This document shows positions 29,047-38,446 of a DNA stretch of 64,000 nucleotides, piece by piece. A program made the translations under genes and the position numbers. Below the pieces are notes generated by a model that saw nothing but the letters and a program-made list of their open reading frames with translations, did no database searches and was not told the DNA's origin. Positions within the stretch are counted from its first letter, which is position 1, and each line of letters opens with the position of its first letter. Source of the DNA: Pseudomonas sp. KU43P (GTDB taxonomy: Bacteria; Pseudomonadota; Gammaproteobacteria; Pseudomonadales; Pseudomonadaceae); contig NZ_AP019365.1 of assembly GCF_033095865.1 (NCBI RefSeq), positions 651,001-715,000 of the forward strand. The letters are read 5' to 3'.

Positions 29047-30384
29047 TCATCCAACCCACAGCTTCTTGCGCTGCAACCCCCAGCCAACCCACCCCAACGT
29101 CACTGCCCGCAACGCCATGAACGCAAGAAAAGCCAACCACAACCCGTGGTTGCCAAACCCTCTCATGAGCCACGCCAGCGGCAGCGCGATCAGCACCGAC
29201 AGCAGCATCGCATTGCGCATCTCCCGCGCCCGCGTCGCGCCGATGAACAGCCCGTCGAGCAAGTAACTCCACACCGCGATCAGCGGCAGCACCGCCAGAT
29301 AGGGCAGGTAGGGATACGCCGCCGCCCGCACGCTGACGATGTCGGTCTGCAGGTCGATGAACAGGTGCCCGCCCAGCAGGAACAGGCCTGCGAACCCGAG
29401 GCTGGTTATCAGCGACCAACCACAGGCCACCACCAACGAGCGGCGCAAGGTGTCGCCATCGCGTGCGCCGATGGCATGCCCACACAGGGCTTCCACCGCA
29501 TGCGCCAGGCCGTCGAGAGCATAGGCGGTGAGCAGCAGGCCGTTGAGCAGCAGTGCGTTGGCCGCCACCGTGGCCTCGCCCAGGCGCGCGCCCTGCACGG
29601 TAATCAGCAGGAACACCAGCTGCAGTGCCAGGCTGCGCAGGAAGATATCGCGGTTGACCGCCAGCAACGGCCGCCAGGCCTGCCAGCGTTTGAGTGCGGC
29701 CCAGGCGATTTGCCCGGGGTAGGCGCGCAGGGCGGGGCGGGTCAAGGCCAAGCCGAGCAAGGCGGCGCTCCATTCGGCAATCACCGAGGCCCTCGCCGAC
29801 CCCAGCACACCCCAGTTCAGGCCAAGTACGAACCACAAGTTGAGCGCGATGTTCAGCAGGTTGGTAGTCAGCAGGATGGCCAGCGGCGCGCGTGCATTCT
29901 GTGTGCCGAGGAACCACCCCACCAGCGCGTAGCTGGCCAACGCCGCCGGCAGGCCGAGCAGGCGAGTATGAAAGAAGGCTTCGGTGGACTGCTGCAACTC
30001 CGCGCTCGGCTGCATGACATGCAGTGCCAGCTGGCTGAACGGCAGGGCGAGCAGGCCGACAAGCAGTGCCAGGCCCAAGGCCAGCAACAGGCCCTGTATC
30101 AGCACCTGGCGCAGCGCCGCGCCATCGGCACGCCCTGCCGCCTGCGCGGCGAAGCCGGTGGAACCCATGCGCAAGAAGCCCATCAGGCCGACCATGAAGG
30201 TGAACAGCGTGCCGCCCACGGCAACTGCGCCGAGCTGGTGGGCGTGGGGCAGGTGGCCGATGACCGTGCTGTCGACCAGGGCGACCAGTGGCACCGAGAT
30301 GTTGGAAAGGATCATCGGCGCAGCCAGGGCCCAGACTTTGCGGTGGGTGAGGCGGTGGCGCCAGTCGCTGGCAATTCGAGACAT
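29047..30384 (-). CDS. MATE-family efflux protein, DinF-like
   Basis: 445 residues with about twelve hydrophobic helices. Begins after the start with KVWALAAPMILSNISVPLVALVDSTVIG, the MATE opening motif, and contains GFLRMGSTGFAAQAAGR typical of the DinF branch. Likely a cation-coupled exporter of toxic organics; in E. coli DinF is linked to oxidative stress and bile-salt protection, but no substrate can be inferred here. ATG at 30384 chosen over an open frame that runs on through a REP pair. Convergent with speA, divergent from the macroglobulin gene. Confidence 0.88.
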   Translation of the reverse strand: MSRIASDWRHRLTHRKVWALAAPMILSNISVPLVALVDSTVIGHLPHAHQLGAVAVGGTLFTFMVGLMGFLRMGSTGFAAQAAGRADGAALRQVLIQGLLLALGLALLVGLLALPFSQLALHVMQPSAELQQSTEAFFHTRLLGLPAALASYALVGWFLGTQNARAPLAILLTTNLLNIALNLWFVLGLNWGVLGSARASVIAEWSAALLGLALTRPALRAYPGQIAWAALKRWQAWRPLLAVNRDIFLRSLALQLVFLLITVQGARLGEATVAANALLLNGLLLTAYALDGLAHAVEALCGHAIGARDGDTLRRSLVVACGWSLITSLGFAGLFLLGGHLFIDLQTDIVSVRAAAYPYLPYLAVLPLIAVWSYLLDGLFIGATRAREMRNAMLLSVLIALPLAWLMRGFGNHGLWLAFLAFMALRAVTLGWVGWGLQRKKLWVG

Positions 30385-30422
30385 GTGAGTTCCTGGGAAA
30401 AGCAGGGGTCGCCACGCGCCCC

Positions 30423-30492
30423 GATCGCTGGCAAGCCAGCTCCCACAGGGGCCCTGCCGAGCTTGAAATGTGGGAGCCGGCTTGCCGGCGAT
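30423..30492. repeat. REP pair
   Basis: GATCGCTGGCAAGCCAGCTCC (compensated C-to-T change that keeps the stem) and GGAGCCGGCTTGCCGGCGAT inverted, between the divergent MATE and macroglobulin genes. Unusually, this one lies between promoters rather than after a gene. Confidence 0.8.
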
Positions 30493-30608
30493 TGGGGTGC
30501 GAAGCGCCCCCTTTCTGGTTCCATTTGACCGCATTGTAACGGCCAGCCACCTGCTGTTGCGCTATAGTTGCTGCCCTCACGTACCTGCTGCCAAAGAGTT
30601 CCCACTCC

Positions 30609-33600
30609 ATGTTCAACAAAGGATTGTTGCTGGCCTGCGCGCTGGCCTTGCTCAGTGCCTGTGACTCCTCGACACCGGACAAGCCCGCACCCGCCGAGAA
30701 ACCTCAGGCGAGCGTGCCGGCCGAGGTGCCGGCTGCCCGGCGCGAAGACCCCGCCGTGCTCGCCAAACGCTACGAAGGCCGCGAGCTGAGCGTACTGGAT
30801 GCCTCGGAAGTACAGATCGACGGGGCCAGTACCCTGTCGGTCAGTTTCTCGGTGCCGCTGGATGCCAAGCAGGACTTCGCCAGCAAAGTGCACCTGGTCG
30901 ACACCGTGAAAGGCAAGGTCGACGGCGCCTGGGAACTCTCCGACAACCAGATGGAACTGTGCCTTCGCCACCTGGAGCCCCAGCGCAAGCTGGTGCTGAC
31001 GGTCGACAAGAGCCTGCTGGCGGTCAATGGCCAGCAGCTTGCCAGCGAATCGGTGACGCACCTTGAAACCCGCGACATGCAGCCCACCGTAGGCTTCGCC
31101 AGCCGTGGCTCGCTGCTGCCCACACGCCTGGCCGAAGGCCTGCCGGTGATCGCCCTGAACGTCGACAAGGTCGATGTCGAGTTCTTCCGCGTCAAGCCTG
31201 AAAGCCTTTCGGCGTTCCTGGTCAGCTGGGGCCGCAACAGCAGTCTGTACTACTACCAGTCCAAGGAAACCCTGGACATGGCCGACCTGGTGTACAGCGG
31301 CCGCTTCGACCTCAACCCCGCGCGCAACACCCGCGAAACCGTGCTGCTGCCCATTGCCGGGATCAAGCCGCTGCAGGCGCCGGGCGTGTATCTGGCGGTG
31401 ATGCGTGCCTCCGGCACCTACGACTACTCGCAGCCCGCGACCCTGTTCACCCTGAGCGACATCGGCGTGTCTGCCCACCGCTACCGCGACCGCCTGGACG
31501 TGTTCGCCCAGGCCCTGGAAGGCGGCAAGGCGCTCAACGGCGTCAACCTCGAACTGCACGACGACAAGGGCAAGCTGCTGGCCCAGGCCAGCACCGATGG
31601 CGCGGGCCACGCGCAGCTACCGATCACCGCCAAGGCCGACACGCTGATCGCCACCCAAGGCGTGCACACTACCTTGCTGCGTCTGAATACAGCCGCCCTG
31701 GACCTGGCCGAGTTCGACATCACCGGCCCCCAAGCCAACCCTTTGCAGTTCTTCATCTTCGGCCCGCGCGACTTGTATCGCCCTGGCGAAACCGTGCTGC
31801 TCAACGGCCTGCTGCGTGACCAGGATGGCAAGCCGGTCAAGGCCCAGCCGGTGAGCGTGGAAGTGCGCCGCCCCGACGAGCAGGTCAGCCGCAAGTTCGT
31901 CTGGGAGGCCGATGGCAACGGCCTCTACCAGTATCAGCTGCAACTGGCAACGGAGGCCCCGACCGGTCGTTGGCAGCTGTTGCTCGACCTGGGCGGTGGG
32001 CGCAAGCAGGTGTACGAGTTTCTCGTCGAAGACTTCCTGCCCGAGCGCCTGGCGCTGGAGCTCAAGGGCAGCGGCACGCCGCTTGCGCCCGAAGACGATG
32101 CGCGCATCCAGGTCAATGGCCGTTACCTCTATGGCGCACCGGCCGCAGGCAATCGCCTGAGCGGCCAGGCTTATCTGCGACCTCTGCGCGAAGCAGTGCC
32201 GGCGCTGCCGGGCTACCAGTTCGGCTCGGTCACCGAGGCCGACCTCAACCAGGACCTGGAGCTGGATGAAGTCACCCTCGACCAGGCCGGCAAGGCGGTG
32301 GTCGATATCGAAAGCCGCTGGGCCGAGGCCCGCTCGCCGCTGCAGCTGACCGTGCAGGCCAGCTTGCAGGAGTCTGGCGGGCGCCCGATTACCCGTCGCC
32401 TGGAACAACCCATCTGGCCCGCCGAGCGCCTGCCAGGCTTGCGCGGTCTGTTCGAGGGCGAGGAAACCGACAGCGACGGCCCAGTGCAATTCGAATTCCT
32501 GGTGGCCGACCGCGATGGCCACAAACTCGCCGCCGAAGGCCTCAAGGTGCGCCTGATTCGCGAGCGTCGCGATTACTACTGGAACTACTCGCAGAGCGAT
32601 GGCTGGAGCTACGCCTACAACGAGAAGTTCCTCACCCAGGATGAGCAGACCCTCAACGTTGAGGCCGGTGCGACCGCCAAACTCAACTTCCTGGTGGAGT
32701 GGGGCCCTTACCGTGTCGAAGTGGAAGACCCGCAGACGGGCCTGGTTTCCAGCGAGCGCTTCTGGGCCGGCTACCGCGCCCAGGACAACGCCGAAGGCGG
32801 CGCGGTGCGCCCTGACCAGGTGAAACTGGCGCTGGACCAGCCGGCCTACGCCGAGGGTGCCAGCGCCAAGGTGACCGTGACCCCGCCTGCGGCCGGCAGC
32901 GGCTACCTGATGGTCGAATCCAGCGATGGCCCGCTGTGGTGGCAGGAAATCGAAGTGCCTGCAGAAGGCAAGACCTTCGAGGTGCAACTAGACAAGCACT
33001 GGGCCCGCCACGACCTGTACCTCAGCGCCCTGGTGATTCGCCCGGGCGAGCGCAAGGCCAATGCCACGCCCAAACGTGCCGTGGGCGTTCTGCACCTGCC
33101 GCTGGCCCGTGCCGAGCGCAAGCTGGCGCTGAGCCTGCAGGCACCGGAGAAGATGCGGCCCAAGCAACCCCTGACAGTCAGCTTCAAGGCCGCCAATGCT
33201 GACGGCAGCATTCCCAAGCAGGTGCACGTGCTGCTGTCCGCGGTCGACGTGGGCATCCTCAACATCACCGACTTCAAGACGCCAGACCCATTCGCCAGCC
33301 TGTTCGGTCGCAAGGCCTACGGTGCCGACCAGCTGGACATCTATGGCCAGCTCATCGAAGCCGGCCAGGGCCGCCTGGCCAGCCTGGCGTTCGGTGGCGA
33401 CGCAGCGATGGCCAAGGGCGGCAAGCGCCCGAACACCACGGTGACAATCGTCGCCCAGCAGAGCGTGCCAGTGACCCTGGACGACAAGGGCGAAGGCCAG
33501 GCAACCGTGGATATTCCGGACTTCAACGGTGAGCTGCGCTTGATGGCCCAGGCCTGGACCGACGAGCATTTCGGCATGGCTGAAGGCAAGACCGTGGTGG

Positions 33601-35510
33601 CCGCGCCGCTGATCGCCGAACTGTCGGCACCACGTTTCCTAGCCGGCGGCGATCAGACTCGCCTGGCACTGGACCTGGCCAACCTCTCGGGGCGGGCCCA
33701 GCAACTGACGGTGCAGATCAGCACCGAAGGCCCGTTGAACCTAACGGCGAGCGCCCAGCAGAGCGTCGCCCTGGCCGAGGGCCAGCGCAGCACGCTGATG
33801 ATTCCGGTGCAGGCCCAGGGCGGGCTGGGGCAGGGCAAGGTGCAGGTGCGGGTCAATGGCCTGCAGCTGCCGGGTGAGCCGGCCACTGCCTTCACCCGCG
33901 AGTGGACCCTGGGCATCCGCCCGGCCTACCCGGCAATGCTCAAGCACTACCGCGTAGCGCTCAAGGAGCAGCCCTGGATCCTGCCGGAAGCTGACCTTGC
34001 GGCTTTCGAACCCGCCGGTCTTGAGGCCAGCCTGGCCCTGTCGAGCCGCCCGCCATTGAACCTGGCCGAGCAGATCCGTGCCCTTGAAGCCTACCCCTAC
34101 GGCTGCCTGGAACAGACCACCAGCGGCCTTTACCCCTCGCTATACGCCGATGCCGACAGCCTCAAGCGCCTGGGCATCACGGGCGAGCCGGCAGACGTGC
34201 GCAAGCGCAAGATCGAAATGGGCATCGAGCACCTGCTGGGGATGCAGCGCTACAACGGCAGCTTTGGCCTGTGGAGCTCCGACAGCGAAGAAGAGTACTG
34301 GTTGACCGCCTACGTCACCGACTTCCTCCTGCGCGCCCGCGACCAGGGCTACGGCGTGCCTGCCGAGGCGCTGAAGAAGGCCAATGAGCGCCTGCTGCGT
34401 TACCTGCAGGAGCGCAACCTGATCGAGGTGGACTACAGCGAGAACGCCGAGCACACCCGTTTTGCCGTGCAGGCCTATGCCGCGCTGGTGCTTGCGCGCA
34501 ACCAGCAGGCGCCGCTGGGCGCCCTGCGCAGCCTGTTCGAACGGCGTGCCGACGCCCGTTCTGGGCTGCCGCTGGTGCAGCTGGCCGTGGCGTTGGACAA
34601 GATGGGTGACAAGCCACGTTCGCAGCAGGCCCTGCAAGCCGGCCTGGGCATCAGCCGCAGCAAAGGTTGGATGGCCGATTACGGCAGCAGCCTACGTGAC
34701 CAGGCGCTGATTCTGGCGTTGTTGCAGGAAAGCAGCCTGGCCGGCGATCAGGTCGACCAGCGCCTGTTTGCCTTGTCGGATGAGCTGGCGGCCAATCGCT
34801 GGCTGTCGACCCAGGAACGCAACGCCCTGTACCTGGCGGGCCGCGGCCTGCTTGGCAAGCCGCAAGCGCAGTGGAAGGCGCGTCTGGACAGTGCCGGTGA
34901 AGTGCGCGAGTTCAACAATGACGACACCGGCATGAAGCTCGAAGGCCCATTGCTTGCTTCGCCGTTGAGCGTGCAGAACGAAGGCAGCGCAACGGTCTAT
35001 CAGCAGTTGACCCTTTCCGGCTACCCGCGCCAGGCACCTGCAGCCGGTGGCAATGGCCTGGAGATCCGCCGCGAGTACCTGGGCATGAATGGCCAGCCGC
35101 TGGACCTGCGCAACCTGCGCAGTGGCGACCTGGTATTGGTGCACCTGGCACTCAAGGCCCAGGAGCGTGTGCCGGATGCCCTGGTGGTCGACCTGCTGCC
35201 GGCGGGCCTGGAGCTGGAAAACCAGAACCTGGCGCAGAGCGCTGCCAGCCTGGACAACGCCAGCAGTGCGGTGAAGGAGTGGCGAGAGTCGATGCAGAAC
35301 GCCAGCGTGGTGCATCAGGAGTATCGCGATGACCGCTATGTGGCGGCGCTCAAGCTGGACGGCTATGGCACCACCCATTTGCTGTATCTGGCGCGGGCGG
35401 TGACGCCGGGGACCTATCGTGTGCCGCCGGCGCAGGTGGAGTCGATGTATCGGCCGAACCTGCAGGCGGTGGGGGATGGGCAGGGGGAGATGACGGTCAA
35501 GGCCAGATAG
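30609..35510 (+). CDS. Alpha-2-macroglobulin family lipoprotein with thioester (YfhM type)
   Basis: 1633 residues. Lipoprotein signal ~1-18 with lipobox LLSAC (Cys19), then a long chain of MG domains. The thioester is intact: YPYGCLEQTTSG with Cys1166 in a helical TED domain that runs to ~1440. Bacterial A2Ms trap proteases and are proposed to guard the periplasm when the outer membrane is breached, working with PBP1C for wall repair. Length and thioester position match E. coli YfhM (about 1650). pbpC follows on the same strand, but a small reverse gene lies between. The remaining putative parts (bait region ~940-960) cannot be placed reliably. Confidence 0.93.
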   Translation: MFNKGLLLACALALLSACDSSTPDKPAPAEKPQASVPAEVPAARREDPAVLAKRYEGRELSVLDASEVQIDGASTLSVSFSVPLDAKQDFASKVHLVDTVKGKVDGAWELSDNQMELCLRHLEPQRKLVLTVDKSLLAVNGQQLASESVTHLETRDMQPTVGFASRGSLLPTRLAEGLPVIALNVDKVDVEFFRVKPESLSAFLVSWGRNSSLYYYQSKETLDMADLVYSGRFDLNPARNTRETVLLPIAGIKPLQAPGVYLAVMRASGTYDYSQPATLFTLSDIGVSAHRYRDRLDVFAQALEGGKALNGVNLELHDDKGKLLAQASTDGAGHAQLPITAKADTLIATQGVHTTLLRLNTAALDLAEFDITGPQANPLQFFIFGPRDLYRPGETVLLNGLLRDQDGKPVKAQPVSVEVRRPDEQVSRKFVWEADGNGLYQYQLQLATEAPTGRWQLLLDLGGGRKQVYEFLVEDFLPERLALELKGSGTPLAPEDDARIQVNGRYLYGAPAAGNRLSGQAYLRPLREAVPALPGYQFGSVTEADLNQDLELDEVTLDQAGKAVVDIESRWAEARSPLQLTVQASLQESGGRPITRRLEQPIWPAERLPGLRGLFEGEETDSDGPVQFEFLVADRDGHKLAAEGLKVRLIRERRDYYWNYSQSDGWSYAYNEKFLTQDEQTLNVEAGATAKLNFLVEWGPYRVEVEDPQTGLVSSERFWAGYRAQDNAEGGAVRPDQVKLALDQPAYAEGASAKVTVTPPAAGSGYLMVESSDGPLWWQEIEVPAEGKTFEVQLDKHWARHDLYLSALVIRPGERKANATPKRAVGVLHLPLARAERKLALSLQAPEKMRPKQPLTVSFKAANADGSIPKQVHVLLSAVDVGILNITDFKTPDPFASLFGRKAYGADQLDIYGQLIEAGQGRLASLAFGGDAAMAKGGKRPNTTVTIVAQQSVPVTLDDKGEGQATVDIPDFNGELRLMAQAWTDEHFGMAEGKTVVAAPLIAELSAPRFLAGGDQTRLALDLANLSGRAQQLTVQISTEGPLNLTASAQQSVALAEGQRSTLMIPVQAQGGLGQGKVQVRVNGLQLPGEPATAFTREWTLGIRPAYPAMLKHYRVALKEQPWILPEADLAAFEPAGLEASLALSSRPPLNLAEQIRALEAYPYGCLEQTTSGLYPSLYADADSLKRLGITGEPADVRKRKIEMGIEHLLGMQRYNGSFGLWSSDSEEEYWLTAYVTDFLLRARDQGYGVPAEALKKANERLLRYLQERNLIEVDYSENAEHTRFAVQAYAALVLARNQQAPLGALRSLFERRADARSGLPLVQLAVALDKMGDKPRSQQALQAGLGISRSKGWMADYGSSLRDQALILALLQESSLAGDQVDQRLFALSDELAANRWLSTQERNALYLAGRGLLGKPQAQWKARLDSAGEVREFNNDDTGMKLEGPLLASPLSVQNEGSATVYQQLTLSGYPRQAPAAGGNGLEIRREYLGMNGQPLDLRNLRSGDLVLVHLALKAQERVPDALVVDLLPAGLELENQNLAQSAASLDNASSAVKEWRESMQNASVVHQEYRDDRYVAALKLDGYGTTHLLYLARAVTPGTYRVPPAQVESMYRPNLQAVGDGQGEMTVKAR

Positions 35511-35526
35511 TGCCGCTACTGGCCTC

Positions 35527-35609
35527 ATCGCCGGCAAGCCGGCTCCTACAGGGATTGCGCATGTCTCGAGGCTGGCGCTTTACCTGTAGGAGCCGGCTTG
35601 CCGGCGATG
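35527..35609. repeat. REP pair
   Basis: ATCGCCGGCAAGCCGGCTCC and GGAGCCGGCTTGCCGGCGAT inverted, between the convergent ends of the macroglobulin gene and the 97-residue membrane protein gene. Confidence 0.85.
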
Positions 35610-35630
35610 GGCTGCCAGGCAGCCCCAGGC

Positions 35631-35924
35631 TCAGTGAATCACCCAGCTCATTACCCACAACCCCAGCACCAACCAGATGATCCCGAGAATGATCGAAGCC
35701 CGCATGAAGGCGCGGATCGCCGAGTACAGCAGCATCAGGCCAACGATCAGGGCGAGGATGCTGACCAGCGAAGTGTCCATGCCCAGGGTGCGAGCCAGGC
35801 CATCGATGAAGTTGCCGCCGGCATTGGCCAGCAGGTTGAACAGGCCGCTCAGCGCATCGACGACAAAGCGGATCAGCGCACCCAGTGCCTGGCCAAGCCA
35901 CTCGAAAAAACCTTCTACTTGCAT
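35631..35924 (-). CDS. Small membrane protein of unknown function, 97 residues
   Basis: Starts MQVEGFFEWLGQALGALIRF, an amphipathic stretch, with hydrophobic segments SLVSILALIVGLMLLYSAI and RASIILGIIWLVLGLWVMSW. I do not recognise a family. It is divergent from pbpC with only 76 bp between start codons, so the two may share a control region. The start at 35924 was chosen because the open frame before it overlaps the pbpC start and lacks membrane-protein character. Confidence 0.65.
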   Translation of the reverse strand: MQVEGFFEWLGQALGALIRFVVDALSGLFNLLANAGGNFIDGLARTLGMDTSLVSILALIVGLMLLYSAIRAFMRASIILGIIWLVLGLWVMSWVIH

Positions 35925-36000
35925 AGTTGCTTCCTGATGAACGATTCGGCGTGTTGCCGCTTCCAAGCCTTTGGCCACTACCAGGCCAGGTCGGTTCCCG

Positions 36001-38355
36001 ATGCCTAGCTTAGCTCGACTGCGCACCCGTGCGGGCAGGTTCCTGCGCGCCAGTGCCATCGCATTGCTGGTGCTGTGCGGCCTGCTGTGGCTGGCTGATC
36101 GCCTGTGGCCCCTGCCCATGCCGGCAGATGACCTGGCGCGGGTGGTGCTGGCGGAGGATGGCACGCCCCTGTGGCGTTTCGCCGATGCCGACGGGGTATG
36201 GCGCTACCCGGTCAGCCCGGAAGAAGTTTCACCGTACTATCTGCAGGCGCTGCTCACCTACGAAGACCGTTGGTTCTACCATCACCCGGGAGTCAACCCG
36301 CTGGCGCTGGCGCGGGCAGCGTGGCTGAACTTGCGGGGTGGACGCGTGGTGTCGGGTGGCAGCACGTTGTCGATGCAGGTGGCGCGCCTGCTCGACCCCC
36401 ACGACCGCACCTTGGCCGGCAAGCTGCGACAACTGTGGCGCACGGCGCAACTGGAATGGCACCTGTCCAAGCGCGAGATTCTCCAGCTGTACCTCAACCG
36501 TGCCCCGTTCGGGGGGACCTTGCAGGGTGTGGCAGCAGCCAGTTGGGCCTACCTGGGCAAGTCGCCCCGGCACCTGACTGCTTCGGAGGCGGCGCTGCTG
36601 GCCGTACTGCCCCAGGCCCCGAGCCGCTTGCGCCCGGACCGCCACCCGGCACGTGCCCAGCGCGCCCGAGACAAGGTGCTGCAACGCCTGGCCGAGTATC
36701 AGGTTTGGCCCGCCCAGCAGATCAGCGAAGCCATCGAAGAGCCGCTGCTGCTGGCACCTCGTCAGGAGCCTGCCCTGGCCCCGCTGTTGGCACGGCGGCT
36801 GAATACTCCCGGTAGCCCGGCGCTGATCCGCACCACCCTGGACGCCGCCTTGCAGCGGCGCCTCGAAGACCTGCTGCTGGGGTGGCGCGCTCGCCTGCCG
36901 GAACGAACCTCGGCGGCGATTCTGGTGGTGGATTCACAGACCATGGCGACGCGCGCCTACCTGGGCTCGATCGACCTCGCCGATGAGCGACGCTTCGGCC
37001 ATGTCGACATGGTTCGCTCACTGCGCTCACCTGGCTCGACCCTCAAGCCGTTTCTCTATGGCATGGCCCTGGACGACGGCCTGATCCATTCCGAGTCGTT
37101 GCTGCAGGATGTGCCCCGCCGCTATGGCGACTATCGCCCCGGCAACTTCTCGATGGGCTTCAGCGGCCCGGTGTCGGCTAGCTCGGCGCTGGCACTGTCG
37201 CTCAACCTACCGGCGGTGCAATTGCTTGAGGCATACGGGCCCAAGCGCTTTGCCGCGCAACTGCGAATGGCCGGCGTGCCCTTGGCGCTTCCACCACTGG
37301 CCGAGCCCAACCTGTCACTGATTCTGGGGGGCGCCGGCAGCCGCCTGGAGGATCTGGTCGGCGGTTATGCCGCGCTGGCCCGGGCCGGCAACAGTGCGCA
37401 GGTTCGCCTGCAGCCCCAGGACCCGCTGCTGGAACGGCGCCTGCTGTCGCCGGGGGCGGCGTGGATCATCCGGCGCATCCTCAGCGGCCAGGCACGGCCA
37501 GACCGCGACCCGCATGCCGAGCTGGTGCAGCGCCCGCAGCTGGCCTGGAAGACCGGCACCAGCTATGGCTTTCGCGACGCCTGGTCGATTGGCGTCGGCC
37601 CGCGCTACCTGATCGGTGTATGGATCGGTCGGCCCGATGGCACACCGGTGCCTGGGCAGTTCGGGCTGGCGTCGGCGGCGCCCTTGATGCTGCAGGTGCA
37701 CGACTTGCTGAGCAACCGCGACAGCCAGCGCGGGATAAGCGTGCCGGCCGAGCGGGTGCCCGACAGCGTGGGCGTGGCCGCGATCTGCTGGCCGCTCGGG
37801 CAGCCCATGTCGCGCCTGGACCCGAACTGCCGGCGCCAGCGCTTCGCCTGGACCCTCGACGGCACCACGCCCCCGACCCTGCAGGCGGCCGATCAGCCGC
37901 TGGGGCTGGGGTTGCGCGAACCGGTATGGGTCAATGCCCAGGGGCTGCGGGTGGACGGCAGTTGCCCTGGCGCCGTGCAGCGCGACATCGCCCTGTGGCC
38001 GGCGCCGCTGGAACCCTGGTTGCCACGTGCCGAGCAGAGGGCAGCGCGGCTGCCAGCGGTGGACCCTGGCTGCCCGCCGCAGGTGCCGGCCAGTGCGCCG
38101 CCGCTGTCGATCGTCGGCGTGCGCCCTGGGGATAATCTGCGCCGCCCGGCCAGCAGCAGCGAACCGTTGCAACTGCAGGTGTCGGCCTTGGGCGGGGGCG
38201 GCCGGCGCTGGTGGTTCCTCAACGGCCAGCCGTTGGGTGAGACCGAAGGGCAAGGCAGCTTGCAGGTGCGCTTCGAGCAGGCCGGGCAGCACGAGCTCAG
38301 TGCGCTGGACGAAAGCGGCACCACCGCGAGGGTGAGCTTTCAGGTCAGCGAGTAG
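36001..38355 (+). CDS. pbpC: Penicillin-binding protein 1C
   Basis: Bifunctional peptidoglycan glycosyltransferase/transpeptidase of 784 residues. Membrane helix ~12-32. Glycosyltransferase motifs EDRWFYHHPGVNPLALARA, GGSTLSMQVARLL and EILQLYLNRAPFGGTLQG. Transpeptidase motifs: SxxK as SPGSTLKPF, SxN as LSLNLP, KTG as WKTGTSYGFRDAW. A C-terminal BiPBP_C domain follows from ~680. PBP1C pairs with A2M in many bacteria. Start at 36001 (MPSLARLRTRAG) is the best fit, but the ribosome site is weak. Confidence 0.92.
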   Translation: MPSLARLRTRAGRFLRASAIALLVLCGLLWLADRLWPLPMPADDLARVVLAEDGTPLWRFADADGVWRYPVSPEEVSPYYLQALLTYEDRWFYHHPGVNPLALARAAWLNLRGGRVVSGGSTLSMQVARLLDPHDRTLAGKLRQLWRTAQLEWHLSKREILQLYLNRAPFGGTLQGVAAASWAYLGKSPRHLTASEAALLAVLPQAPSRLRPDRHPARAQRARDKVLQRLAEYQVWPAQQISEAIEEPLLLAPRQEPALAPLLARRLNTPGSPALIRTTLDAALQRRLEDLLLGWRARLPERTSAAILVVDSQTMATRAYLGSIDLADERRFGHVDMVRSLRSPGSTLKPFLYGMALDDGLIHSESLLQDVPRRYGDYRPGNFSMGFSGPVSASSALALSLNLPAVQLLEAYGPKRFAAQLRMAGVPLALPPLAEPNLSLILGGAGSRLEDLVGGYAALARAGNSAQVRLQPQDPLLERRLLSPGAAWIIRRILSGQARPDRDPHAELVQRPQLAWKTGTSYGFRDAWSIGVGPRYLIGVWIGRPDGTPVPGQFGLASAAPLMLQVHDLLSNRDSQRGISVPAERVPDSVGVAAICWPLGQPMSRLDPNCRRQRFAWTLDGTTPPTLQAADQPLGLGLREPVWVNAQGLRVDGSCPGAVQRDIALWPAPLEPWLPRAEQRAARLPAVDPGCPPQVPASAPPLSIVGVRPGDNLRRPASSSEPLQLQVSALGGGGRRWWFLNGQPLGETEGQGSLQVRFEQAGQHELSALDESGTTARVSFQVSE

Positions 38356-38446
38356 CCGTTCGACGTATGCCGGGGCAGCACCTACGCTTGCTGGTGAGGG
38401 GTGTGACCGGCGCAGCCCCGGTACCCAAGGGATTCTGGAGCACCCT

